A DNA stretch of 64,000 nt. Source: Eutypa lata (Eukaryota > Ascomycota > Sordariomycetes > Xylariales > Diatrypaceae). Both the position numbers and the translations under genes were made by a program. The notes under the pieces are model-generated. The model saw only the letters and a list, made by a program, of their open reading frames with translations, made no database searches and was not told where the DNA came from. Every line of letters starts with the position of its first letter. The first letter of the stretch is position 1. The DNA is taken from the NCBI GenBank assembly GCA_022661535.1, contig JAKULF010000011.1:124001-188000 (forward strand), read 5' to 3'. Positions 49,290 through 59,843 of the stretch are shown in pieces.

Positions 49290-49592
49290 TACTTCCCCGT
49301 ACCATGACTATATCGACATTAACATCTTCTAAAAACACCGACATCGTGATTAACAGTTCTTCCCTGAATTATCCTCATGACTGAACTGTATTCATCGCAC
49401 TTATGCCTTTCTCTCCCTCGTCTTACTAGTTAGTAGCACGGTAATCGGGTTTCTGACACAACAACGTTGATAATAACGATACGCTCCTGAATTAAGACTT
49501 GAATATCCATCCACTACAACACCACAGTTTATTGTCCCTCGGAACCTCTTAACCTCGCTTCTGTGTGAAACCGATTCGACACTCATTTCAAT

Positions 49593-50880
49593 ATGTTATC
49601 ACTACTTCCAGATCTCGCACCTCGTGATGTACGTAGACAAAACAACTCGATGACCTGTTTTTGCTCCATCCATGAACTTGCCTAGGTAGCTAGCTAACGA
49701 AACAACACGAAAACAGTCGCACTCACTCTGGTATACCTCTTCGCGCAACCCCTTCGCCTCAACCAACAACAGTAACACACACGGTTCCTTCCACCGCAAC
49801 AACAACGGCTTCCCACACCCACACCAGCAACCCCACGACAACAGCTCCAACAACCATCACCAACACCAAAACCAACACCAACAAAACCAGCGTCGAGGCG
49901 GCAATGGCAACGGCAACGGCAACCAGCTCATGATGGATCGATCCCCGCTCGCGCGCCTCCGCGCCGACGAGACGAACCAAGAGCGGCGGCGCCAGAACGT
50001 CACCAACTTCGGGAGCGGGTGGCTCAAGCCCCCCGGGATCCCGAAGACGCTGCACCAGCTGCGCGAGGAGCGGCGCGAGGCCGAGGAGCACCAGGAGGCC
50101 CTGCGGCGGGAGCAGCTGGCGCAGGAGCTGGCCGAGGCCGAGGCCGCTGGCGTGGCTGCGGCGGCGGCAGCAGCAGAAGGTGGTGATGTTGATGGTGATG
50201 GTCAGGGGGAGGGAGAGGGCGAGGATGGCGAAGACGAAGGTATGGATGATGTTCAGCTTGATGGAGCGAGGGATCTGGATGATGATATACCCGAGGCGGA
50301 TGCGGATTTCGGGTTTGGAAGTGATGATGATGAAGAAGACGAGGACGAGGAGGACGAGGAAGAGGAAGACGATGAGGGGGGTGGGGAGTTCGACGCCGAC
50401 AGGGCACAGGAGCAGCTGATGGCGCAGCGGATGCGGAGCGCGCAGGTTGGCGGCGGCGGCGGCGGCGTCGGCGGAGACGCGGTCTACTACGGCGCAGAGG
50501 ACGAGGTCGACGACGAAGACCAAGCCCACATGATCGAGGAGGACGACTTGCTCGGCGGGGGCGCCGGCGGTGATGACATGAACATGAACATGGACGCGGA
50601 CCTAGACGACGACATCCCCGAGGCGGAGAGCGCCGGGTACGAGCACACGGACACGGAGGCGGAGCTGAGCAGCAACAGTGATGACGGCGATCACGCGGAG
50701 ATGAGCTTCGCGCGCGCGCCGCACGCGGCTCGGTTTAGGAACAGCCTTGCGCGCAGCGACGTGACGAGGCATAGCCTCGCCATCAGCGACCTGCTCTCCC
50801 GGGACGGTAGCAGCGTCGCTGGGAGCAGTCCGCAGGTGGCCCCGAGACATTCCACGGGTCCTTACCGCGGTCGTGGCTAG
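49593..50880 (+). CDS. apc15: Anaphase-promoting complex subunit Apc15 (Mnd2-like)
   Basis: APC/C subunit that in other eukaryotes promotes turnover of the mitotic checkpoint complex on the ubiquitin ligase. Two exons (49593-49628 and 49717-50880) give 399 residues. The first exon encodes only MLSLLPDLAPRD; the intron has donor GTACGT, branch point GCTAAC and acceptor CAG. The junction restores the family N-terminus RDSHSLWYTSSRNPFA, which a start at the in-frame ATG 49930 would lose. An Asn/His/Gln-rich insertion follows, then the conserved helix GWLKPPGIPKTLHQLREE and an acidic region with two DLDDDIPEA motifs, typical of Apc15p. Low-complexity acidic runs make it longer than most orthologues. 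It is one of only two complete plus-strand genes here. Confidence 0.82.
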
Positions 50881-51574
50881 TTACTTACCTAGTTCTTAAC
50901 TACGTACGTACGTACGTAGCTGAATCGTGGAAGAGGGAAGAAGGAAAGCTATTCAAACAACAAAGGCGAATGCGTCAACAAACCAAAGCAAACAAACACA
51001 ACAAATAAATATTATTAGATACCCCTATTCTCTATTCCTATGTAGATATGGCAAGCAGACTACCTAAGCTCAGCTAACGAAGCAGCTAGCTTGCTTGCCA
51101 GCTAGTTGGGCTCGTTTTCGCGTCTCGTCTAGGTAGCAGCAGCAGTAGCAGCAGCAGCGTAATGACAACGACGAAGACATGAATCATGCATACATGCATA
51201 CATACGTATATAATACAATAGTTAATGTAGCGATGGTTTTGTTCGTATGTACTTCGTCCCAAAACATTCAGCATGGCTCGCTTTTTAGGTGCGGCATTGT
51301 GTAGGCCTGCGTAATCACACCATGCCGGTAATAAGCAAGCCAGCCAGCTAGCCAGCCCGGCTATACACCATACAACAACACATGCTAGACAACATTGTTT
51401 ATACGCCGGAACGCCATCCCGTGATGCAAATAGAGAATGAAAAATGCCCGCTCTCTCTCCTCCCCCCCCCCCCATCACCCCTTCCCAACGACTGTATGTT
51501 CCTCCGGATATGTAAATATGTAGCGGCACGAACGCACGCCTTGGTCGAGCCGAGTCGAGTCGCATCGGATCGGA
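50881..51574. other. Convergent intergenic region between apc15 and bet1
   Basis: Both genes end here, so it should contain two 3' UTRs. A (GTAC)n tract follows the apc15 stop (50903-50919), with AGC repeats near 51136-51160 and a C-homopolymer at about 51463-51475. No gene is supported. Confidence 0.6.
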
Positions 51575-52740
51575 TCAGAACAGCCACACGTAAAGGAAAA
51601 CCAGGATAACAGCAGCGAAGAAGCCGAGCCAGACCTTCCAGCCAACACCGGTGCGCTCAGCCATGACAAGCATGCGGTTCATGGTGCCGCGCAGGCGAAG
51701 GCGGGTCGAGTCAAAGGAATCGTTCATCTTCTCGGCGAAAGCCGAGGAATCGCGGATCTCGTCGCCGATCGCTGTCGTCATCTGTGTGTGTGTGTTGTGA
51801 AGTTATTAGTCGGGGTTCTCCTTTTTTTTCTTATTCTCTCTTTCCCTCTCTTTCCCATCTTTCCCTTTTTCTTTTCCGCCATGTCACGCCCCCCTTTGCT
51901 TTGTAGTCGGAAGGGGTATACCAAAAAAAGAGTGCACACAACTCACCTCCTTCAGGATCTTGACCTTGCCCAAGATGCCATCAACATGCTGGTCATTCTG
52001 GCTCTCCAGCTCGTTCAGCACCGCATCGCTGTACTGGCCCCTGTAGGTAGCACGCACCGCTTTCGCATTAGCCCTTGTTCGATCAGAGACGCAAAATAAA
52101 TCAAAAAGAAACCCCCGAGATCATCATGATAGAAAGCGCCCCATCATCAGATCGCATCATGCCAGTAAGTCTAGGGAAGTCGCACCTTTTGTTCGGCGTC
52201 GCCGGCCTATAGTTCCTGCTATCCACGCCTAGATGTCCGCCGCTGCCACTACCGCCAACCGGGGTGCCGTTGCTACTACCGCCCGGGTACCCTCCATAGC
52301 CGTAACCGCCGCCGAGAGAGTTCGGACTCGCGCTGTATTGCCGCCTCGAAGCTGCGTCGTTGCCGCCGCTGCCGTTATACCCTTCGAATAGGGCGCTCCG
52401 CGAATCGCGCTGGTGGAGCGTGGAGTTGTTGAACCTGCGCAGGAGGAAGAGACGTAGTTGTTAGCTATCCACATATATATATATATTTGTTTGTTTGTTT
52501 GATTGTTGTCTGCCATGTGAGTAGTGATAGATGGGCGTAAGCCATAGTAGCTACGATATGCGAGAGCGCTCTCTTTCTCTCATCAACAGATGCTTGCATC
52601 ACTTGTCGCAAGAGTGTAACCCAAGCGCGCGCAATGCTGCAACTGAGGATAACACATCGGATATGCATACATGCATGCGCTCGACGATAGAGATAGAAGG
52701 GCTAACAGAAGAAACGAACGTTTACATACCTTGATGCCAT
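51575..52740 (-). CDS. BET1: Bet1 SNARE (ER-Golgi transport)
   Basis: Qc-SNARE acting in fusion of ER-derived COPII vesicles with the Golgi. Four exons (52740-52730, 52434-52186, 52040-51947 and 51781-51575) give 186 residues. The first coding exon has only 11 nt (MASR, completed across the junction). The N-terminus keeps the Bet1 pattern MASRFNN...QRDSRSALF. A Gly/Ser/Asn-rich disordered insert follows (about 35-85), which makes the protein longer than the 142-residue yeast orthologue. The SNARE motif spans roughly 95-160 (ELESQNDQHVDGILGKVKILKE, then GDEIRDSSAFAEKMNDSF) and a single C-terminal membrane anchor ends in LFLYVWLF-type hydrophobic residues. All junction phases agree. Confidence 0.9.
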
Positions 52741-54566
52741 GGTGGTCTGAAGGAAGAGAAAGGATGTTGTGCCACGTCCTCATTCATTGACTGGTTAATT
52801 AATCGATAGGTGCTTATCACCGGGGAGCCGATAACTAACTATCTGACGGCTGCTGGCCAACTGTCACCACTTCAATCATTAAGCCTAAACACCCACTGTG
52901 ACCTTTGATTGCAGTTTTTACTACGTACTTATATCTCTTTATTTATGAAACAAAGATATTCGCTACTTGCCCATATATACATCCCGGGCTATGTAAATAT
53001 AAGAAGACTCGTGGCGGCATCAGAGTGAATGCGCCTGTTGTGGTGTAAAGTGTTTACCACTAGACTAAAAAGTAGTGGGTTCAAGTTAAGATATATCCCG
53101 TATGCATGTCGAATAGGGGTAACCGAAGACGGGCAAGTGATATATACTTAAGTATATATATCAGAGTTCGCTCACAAACACGAGTAAAAAATTAGCAAGA
53201 AATATGCCGTATTGTTTATATTTACATGCACATCGCCAGTCATTTTGGGTAAATCCTCCGCTTCCCTCCATCTTCGTCGTTAATATATCTTTAAAAAGTA
53301 TCGGCACCGTCTGCTTTCGAGGCGTGGTAGACGTGCGTGTTGTATTCTGCCAGTGACATTCGTTTATGCATATAGAACAGACCTTCCACGCTACTAAATA
53401 GGCATGCTTCGTCACTACATGTGTATCTTGCAGAATGTAAAGGACCCTCGGCCTCGTCCGTAGTGGTAAAGTTCCTACAAGCTAGCACCAACCCCATTTT
53501 ACCCCTAAATATATTGCCTTATAGAGAACTATTGCCAACGTTATCATAGTTAGTTGCTTAACTAGTGAAGCTGATAGTTTCTGTTTACTCCTATCCACTT
53601 ACTACCATACGATATACCCGTCATGCTACTGAGTGACGTCCAAAGAACAGTTTGGTGGCATGGGCATGGCAAGAAATAACGGGGGTAACTTGCCGTGATG
53701 ATGAAGCTGCATCTTGTACGGACGTTAAAAAACTAGAATGTATCATCAGGATCGTCCAGGAATGGTTGGAGTGATAGATACCTATGGCTCCAACTTTTTC
53801 TCCTTTCCCAAGGCTACGCTCAATATTAGAGAAACTATTGCTTCCCCTGAAGTATTTCTAGGAAGTTCGTAGGTATAGATATAGATTATACTCGAGTATA
53901 GCTAACAAAAAGTTATCCCTGCCCGGTGCTACACGAAAAGAAAACAAAGTCGTTTGCTCGGGGTTTGATCTTATAGTGGTCCTACATACTTTACCTACCC
54001 ACGCTACCTTTAGAATCTTAGAGGGATACCACACATCGACTACTAGGTATACAAGTATAATTCATCCCGAGATAGACGTACGTTAAGCTCTCTATATATA
54101 TCGTTAGTCAGCCACCCAAGACCAGGATAGCAGTCGTTCACCAGTACCGTTGATCGAATCGGGCCTCTTTCGATTCGAATGGCAACAACATTCATCTCGA
54201 CGGTGGGACTTCCACTTCCTTAGATAATATGCTCGCTTTTCTTAAACATCAACCCCGTCCCTCCCCCCCCCAAAAAGCTCTCATCATAGTTCCAAAGAGC
54301 TGCATATCCTACCCAAGGCCATTCACCACCACCTTTTCTAGTGCACCCGTGGTAGAGAGAGAACCTAGACTCGGAGTACCTGTGCTGAGAGTATTAAGAC
54401 GGCAATGAAGAAAGGAGAGGGGGTTTTCCACCACTCCACTCTAGTCTCGGCTGATTTGAACAGATGGATATACACAACGTTACCGTGGCGGTCAGAAATG
54501 ATATTTATGACCAGGAGGGCTCGCCGCCTAGTATTCTAACACCGAGGAACTATGTGAGTAGATAAT

Positions 54567-54567
<1 letters not shown>

Positions 54568-54597
<30 letters not shown>
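54568..54597. repeat. (CA)n microsatellite
   Basis: Uninterrupted CA dinucleotides directly abut the left arm of the foldback repeat. Confidence 0.9.
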
Positions 54598-54599
<2 letters not shown>

Positions 54600-54762
54600 C
54601 AAATGGATGTTTCTACTCCTTCAGGTACACATGCTCTGCTATAGACTAGACGAGACACACGCATGTAGATATATTTATTTAGACATTACATGGCTACATA
54701 TCTACTTCTCGTCTAGTCTGTAGCAGAGCATGTGTACCCGAAGGAGTAGGCATCTATTTACC
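54598..54762. mobile_element. MITE-like foldback element
   Basis: Arms 54598-54655 and 54707-54762 are inverted copies of about 57 bp that begin GGYAAATRGATG. They share an identical core around GTACACATGCTCTGCT and CTAGACGAGA. Mismatches are mainly transitions plus a 2-nt gap. A 51-bp A/T-rich spacer separates them. There is no coding capacity. No clear target duplication is visible, so it may be a non-autonomous TIR element or simply a large hairpin. Confidence 0.55.
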
Positions 54763-54852
54763 TATGTAGGTGATTATTCAATTGCCAAATACAACACCCA
54801 CCCATGTATGAAGCATCAGGCAGGCACGCAGGCAGGCCCTCCTCGTAGGAAT

Positions 54853-55176
54853 CTTTTTTTTTTAATTAATTTTTTTATTAAAAACACCTCCCCCAATAAC
54901 AATAGTAAAAAAAAAAAAACAAGCGGCAAAACATAAAATTAAAAAAAATTAAAATTAAAAGAAAATTCCAAAAAGTTATCAGGCCCAGCTCATGGATCTC
55001 GTAGCGCCCATGACTACTGCGCCCCAGGCGGTATTTGCTTTGCGGCTCGAACCCTAGTCCTGCCGAACATCATCGGAATTGTCACCGTATCTGAGACAAC
55101 CGCAGCTGCTGACTGAGCCAGGTGCACCACTTTGGTAGGGGCCCCAATCCCAAAGTGGTGCACCTGGCTCAGTCAG
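54853..55176 (-). mobile_element. Possible tRNA-derived SINE-like element
   Basis: Read on the minus strand, an A-box-like TGGCTCAGTCAG (55120-55109) is followed about 56 nt later by a B-box-like GGTTCGAGCC (55053-55044) and then by a T/A-rich tail (about 54965-54853). This order resembles fungal SINEs with an internal RNA polymerase III promoter. The A-box lies in one arm of a perfect 27-bp inverted repeat. No target-site duplication was identified, so this is a hypothesis. Confidence 0.3.
55109..55176. repeat. Perfect 27-bp inverted repeat with 14-nt loop
   Basis: Arms 55109-55135 and 55150-55176 are exact reverse complements, beginning CTGACTGAGCCAGGTGCACC. The loop contains GGGGCCCC. The pairing extends imperfectly outward. 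Confidence 0.9.
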
Positions 55177-55798
55177 GCCGCAGGTCGTCGCTGGTAGAAG
55201 ATTTGTTTGTAATTTAGGTATATATGTGTGCATGTGTGTATGTAGGTATGTAGGTAGGTAGGTATGTACGTACATACGTACGCCTTGTACGTTTGTCTAA
55301 TACCCGTACCTACATACCTAGGTACCTAGGTAGGTAGTTAATCCATCTATTTCCTCATTGTCTTGGAGTTTTTCTAAAGCTATTTACTACCACTACCTAG
55401 GTAACTCCGTCGAGAAGCTTCGCTTTTTGAGTGCACCCATCCATGACCTGTAGCAAATGCTCCTATCTAGCTTTCCAACATTTCATTACCACATGTGACA
55501 TTGTCTGCTAGGGAAACCTACCTCTTACCTACCTAGGTAGGTATGTCAGTCATCCTGCGCCGTGGCACGAAGCTTGACTCCTTATCCAGTCACCATTCAC
55601 TACTTAGAGCAGAGGGAGGTGGATGGTTATCAGGTGGATGTAGTAGACTATGAGAATTTGAAGACAAAACAGCGGGCAATATCATATCACCAAACCCTAT
55701 TCTGTAACTCAAGTCCACTCTACATTCGTTGATCAGTCAGGCAGTCAAGCGAGAAAAGAGGCTCATATGTACGTATGGCCGTGTATAATTATCTACCG

Positions 55799-55842
55799 CA
55801 GCAGCAGCAGCAGCAGCAGTAGCAGCAATAGTAGTAGTAGAA
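55799..55842. repeat. (CAG)n/(TAG)n trinucleotide repeat
   Basis: A run of CAG triplets passes into AGT/TAG triplets in non-coding sequence. Confidence 0.85.
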
Positions 55843-56198
55843 CCAACTAACTACCCTACTTTCTTCCATTCCATACCATTCATTCAGCCAGTCAGTCAGT
55901 CCATCCAGTGTTAAGATTTCATCCCCAAGCAAGGGCATTTCAAATCAACCAGATATACCCATATACCCCGTCATCCATCCAATCTGTACGTCAAACACCT
56001 AACGTAGGTCGGGTACATACATACCACCAGGTATATACCATACATATCTGCACATTTATTTCCTTATAAACCAACTCGACTCCCTTCTGCCCTCTCCCTT
56101 CTTCTTATCTACCCCTACCCCCTCAACCCCCATCAAGCCATTAACTACCTGAGTGACTACCCGAGTGAGTGAGTGAGTGAGTAAATGAATAAGTCAAA

Positions 56199-59120
56199 CT
56201 AAACCTCCTCAAACAGCATCTCCAACAAAGCGCCCCACTCCTCCCTCCTATCCCTCACCAGCTGCATACCAGCGCCGACCTTGCGCGACTCCTCCACCTG
56301 CAGGACGTCACCACCACCACTACCACCACCGACAAAGTACGCCAGCACGCCCCCGCGCCCGTCCATGCGCGCCGTGAGGCGGAAGTAGTGCTTGCCCTGC
56401 TCGTTGGCGCGCCGCACGGGGATGAACTGGAGGTCGTTCTCCTGGCACCAGTCCTCGACCTCGTCGCGGAACGTCGGTTCGGGCTTTTCTGCGGGTATCT
56501 TCTCGGGCGGCGGTGGTGGTAGAGGAAGAACCTTGGGTTTATGATGATGGGAAGGTCGGGCCTCGGGCCTAGGAAGTTTGTTCTTAGCCTCGACGACGCC
56601 GAGCTGGCGAGCCGTCTCGATCCTCGCGACGCCGGCGTCGAACTCGGCCGCGACGGAGCGGTGGGAGGCGATCTCCGGGGGGAAGACGTCGTCGCGCCAC
56701 CAGGCGAGCCAGGACCCCTCGATCTCGTCGTAGTTGGCGTCGGGGGTGACGAGCCACTGCCAGAGGATGAGGTGCCACTTGGGGAAGAGCTCGGCGGCGA
56801 GGACTTCGGCGACCATGGAGGGGGAGAGGACGGCGGCGGTCTTGGTCTCGGTCTGGGTCTCGGTCTCGGCCCAGCTCAGCACCCCCTCCAGCACCTCCAT
56901 GTATGGCTCCTGGTCGGCCGGGTTGACCTCGAAGTGCGTGCGCAGGTAGCGGGCCATGCTGGGTAGGACGTGGTGCAGCACTAGGGCTTTCCATTGGTCC
57001 TGGTCTTTTTTGGTGGTGCTGGTGGTGGTGGAGGATGAGGAGGGCCGGAAGACGTCTTTCCACTCTCGGAGTCCCGGTATGACGCCCCGGCGGTAGTCCC
57101 AGCTGTCGATGAGCTGTCGGAACTTGCGCCGGACGTCGGCGACGATGCCGGACCCCTTCGGGTCGAGATGGTAGGCTGGCAGGTGTTCGAGCCAGGGAAA
57201 CGTCCACAGGTGAATAGGCTGCTGGTGGTGTTTCTTCTTAGGCTTCCACTTTCCGATGGCTTCGCCGAGCCGCCTCGCTACCTGTTCTACTAGCTGGGAA
57301 TAGACGAAGCTGGGGAAGAGTTGCTCCCAGAAGTCGAAGACCGCCAGAAGCGGCGCTGGATCGTATACGTCCCAATGAGAAATGGTGGTGACTAGCTTAG
57401 GAAAGATGTACTTGTAGATCATAGATTCGTATGCCGTAGTTGCCTTTTGGTGGTGGCGGAGATAAGCGCCGTCGGTTTCAGCATCGTCCCACTTTGTAAT
57501 AGCCTTTCCACTGCCTGCTTTCTTATCCAGGCCGAGAAGGCCTCGGATAGATGTGAGATCCGAGACGAAATCCCCAAGTTTGGGATCCTCCAAGGGCTGC
57601 CAGCCCTGCACAGCATCGCGCATGAACGGATGGATACTCGCGACGGCAATAGCAGCTAGATCCTCGTCGTCGGTTTGCTTTGTAGCAGCTTCGGCCTTCT
57701 TAAGCCCGGCAATAATAGGGTCCCATTCCCGGTTACGCGCAGCGACGGAGATTTCGTCCAGGACGGAATGAAATGCTTCAAGCCCAGTGAAGTCGCTCTC
57801 GAGGTCACCCAATGCCTGTTCAGACTCGTGAATCTGCATATCTAGCCATGCTTTCTTTTCCTGGAGATTCTTCCACTCCTCGACAAAAGCACCTAGGTCT
57901 CCTTGAGCTCGCCGTGCAAGCTTGCCTGCTTCGGTCTGCTTGACAACTTCGGTGCCGGCGGTAGGGGTCAAGAGACCTGAAGAAGATGTGAGTAGCTTCT
58001 GATCGCGTCCAGTGAGATCCAAGATGGGGGCGAAGGCGTCGGGTATATGTAAGCCAGGAGCGGCTTTCTGAATGTCGTTCACCGTGAGGAACTTGGTCTT
58101 GGGTCTTCGAGGCGTGCTCGCCCCGCTGCCAGTTCCACTGTCTAAGCCGTGCTGCTTCTTCTTCTCGCGTTTCTTCTTCTTTTTCTCTTCCTCCGAGTCG
58201 CTGACTTCCTCACCGCGTAGACGCGCCTGACGCTTCTCCTCTTTACGTTCTTGTTCGGACTTCTCCCTAACGGCACCTAATCCAAGGTTACCCTGTGGTC
58301 TTAGAACAGCTTGTATAGATTGCGCGCGTCCTTGGTGGCTTGCACCCAGACCCTGGCCTTCGACGTAGCCCATCTTGGCCATCATTTTTGCAGCAAAAGA
58401 CTTCGCCTTTCCTCCGCCTCCAAACGCGCTCGGCTTAGGCTTCTGAGGTGCCGGTTCAGGGGCATCTTGGAGACCTGCTTTTAGAACTGGCTCCTTCGCA
58501 GAGGAAGGAACAAAACCTCTGCCTAGTGGTGTGCTTCCGTCATATTTGACTTTCGTTGTAGGTGGCTTGCTGGGGGTATTCATCATCGGAAAGCTCTCAG
58601 ATTTGGTAGGAGGTGCCCAACCAAGTCCCTGTGCTGAAGGCCGAAATCCCAAACCAACGCCGGTCATCTCTTCGTCCTCGTCGTCCTCATCTGCTTCATC
58701 ATCTTCGTCTTGTTGGGATGCGACTTTTGCGCCAAGCCCGGGTCGTTCACTGTACGCGGCTTCGTCACCGTTCTCGTTTTCGTCATCTTCATTGTTGTCC
58801 TCCTCACTCTCGTTCAAGTTCCTTGGCTGTTTCTGACCGCTCGAAACGAAAGTCATATTCTTATTGCGCAAGTTCTTCTTGCCCTTCCACTTTCTACCGG
58901 GACCATCATCTTCGCTATCAGAACCAAATATTCCCAAGGCGGCGCTTTCTTTGGCATTTCTACCAGTGCGACGGCGCTTTCGGGGATTGTAATCTAAGAA
59001 TTCGTCGTCGCGCGGATCTACAGATGGTCGTAGGATCTCATCGTCGTCATCCTGATCGTCGTCGGAAGATGTGTATGCTGCGGCATCAGCCTTGGAGATA
59101 TTGTGAGAATCGAAAGACAT
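56199..59120 (-). CDS. NTR1: G-patch spliceosome disassembly factor (Ntr1/Spp382, TFIP11-like)
   Basis: Predicted nuclear protein that recruits and activates the DEAH helicase Prp43 for spliceosome disassembly. A single uninterrupted frame encodes 973 residues. The first 155 residues are acidic and disordered, with a basic KRRR stretch. Next come GLGFRPSAQGLGWAPP and then the G-patch at about 241-285 (SFAAKMMAKMGYVEGQGLGASHQGR). A Lys/Glu-rich segment leads into the GCFC/TFIP11 domain (about 390-850), with landmarks WDPIIAGLKKAEA and PFMRDAVQGWQPLEDP. The C-terminus retains FRDEVEDWCQENDLQFIPVRRANEQGKHYFRL, close to the TFIP11 tail. The order of domains is diagnostic. It is the only long intronless gene in the window. 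Confidence 0.93.
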   Translation of the reverse strand: MSFDSHNISKADAAAYTSSDDDQDDDDEILRPSVDPRDDEFLDYNPRKRRRTGRNAKESAALGIFGSDSEDDGPGRKWKGKKNLRNKNMTFVSSGQKQPRNLNESEEDNNEDDENENGDEAAYSERPGLGAKVASQQDEDDEADEDDEDEEMTGVGLGFRPSAQGLGWAPPTKSESFPMMNTPSKPPTTKVKYDGSTPLGRGFVPSSAKEPVLKAGLQDAPEPAPQKPKPSAFGGGGKAKSFAAKMMAKMGYVEGQGLGASHQGRAQSIQAVLRPQGNLGLGAVREKSEQERKEEKRQARLRGEEVSDSEEEKKKKKREKKKQHGLDSGTGSGASTPRRPKTKFLTVNDIQKAAPGLHIPDAFAPILDLTGRDQKLLTSSSGLLTPTAGTEVVKQTEAGKLARRAQGDLGAFVEEWKNLQEKKAWLDMQIHESEQALGDLESDFTGLEAFHSVLDEISVAARNREWDPIIAGLKKAEAATKQTDDEDLAAIAVASIHPFMRDAVQGWQPLEDPKLGDFVSDLTSIRGLLGLDKKAGSGKAITKWDDAETDGAYLRHHQKATTAYESMIYKYIFPKLVTTISHWDVYDPAPLLAVFDFWEQLFPSFVYSQLVEQVARRLGEAIGKWKPKKKHHQQPIHLWTFPWLEHLPAYHLDPKGSGIVADVRRKFRQLIDSWDYRRGVIPGLREWKDVFRPSSSSTTTSTTKKDQDQWKALVLHHVLPSMARYLRTHFEVNPADQEPYMEVLEGVLSWAETETQTETKTAAVLSPSMVAEVLAAELFPKWHLILWQWLVTPDANYDEIEGSWLAWWRDDVFPPEIASHRSVAAEFDAGVARIETARQLGVVEAKNKLPRPEARPSHHHKPKVLPLPPPPPEKIPAEKPEPTFRDEVEDWCQENDLQFIPVRRANEQGKHYFRLTARMDGRGGVLAYFVGGGSGGGDVLQVEESRKVGAGMQLVRDRREEWGALLEMLFEEV

Positions 59121-59843
59121 AGTCGCTCCTCTCGGGTCTACCTTCGTTATCCTTGCGCCATTCGTTGGGGGGTATGGAGAGTAGAGGATTTGAAGATTGT
59201 AGTGCTTTGAGTTGTATCTTGAACTTAAGGCTTAGTTAAACACCTTGTAGTTAGCTACGGCCCTGAAGGCAACTATGGTCCCACATTTAAATGTAAATAT
59301 CCATATCCAGATACTGGAGCTTTTATCGTTATCACTAAGTGCATATGTGCATGCTAACCCAATTTATATGTTCATCTTGAACATTGAAAGCATTTTAAAT
59401 AACTAATATAACCGAAACCACTACGTATAGGATGGGTTTAAGTGTAATTTGTACTAGAGCCTTAAAGGTTCCTTAAGCATCTAAAATATTTCTCCAGTAG
59501 TGTAAATTTAGGTAGGTAGTTAACTCTTGACCACTATAGGCATTTCAATCGCATATCTAGGCCTAAACTATCATTTTACTAAAAGGAACATAAAGTGATG
59601 TGTAGGTCCTTTCTTCCAACCAATTCATAGCAATCATATATCATATATCATGTGCTAGGACTAGGATGATCCACGGTGAATCAAGTCCAACAACAATTTC
59701 TGTAATGTTGGCATCTCTTTTCCCGTATTGTACGAGGGTGCTTCAGTGACTTGACCACTAAAAGATCTTAAATAGGGCATCAACATCAGGTTGGTTTGTT
59801 GTACCGCGCTAACGTATTCCAAGACGCAGTAATAACCTCCGTG
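59121..59843. other. Intergenic interval between NTR1 and psf3
   Basis: Contains the NTR1 promoter (just above 59120) and the psf3 3' flank. It is A/T-rich with no recognisable gene or repeat. Confidence 0.6.

Larger units (their letters stand above)
52741..56198. other. Gene-poor, repeat-bearing interval
   Basis: No supported gene in 3.4 kb. It contains the bet1 promoter, a CA microsatellite, a MITE-like foldback, a possible SINE-like segment, dense TAGGTA/ACCTA repeats (55240-55340 and 55510-55545), AGC and GAGT microsatellites, and the 3' flank of the G-patch gene. Confidence 0.55.

Noticed and set aside
49759..50529. 256-codon minus-strand frame opposite apc15
   Set aside because: Leu/Val-rich antisense of the acidic Asp/Glu repeat region; no independent support.
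53036..53110. tRNA-like sequence with a paired CCACTA/TAGTGG stem and a GGGTTCAAGTT T-loop-like segment
   Set aside because: No matching acceptor stem or proper D-arm could be found, so it is not supported as a tRNA gene.
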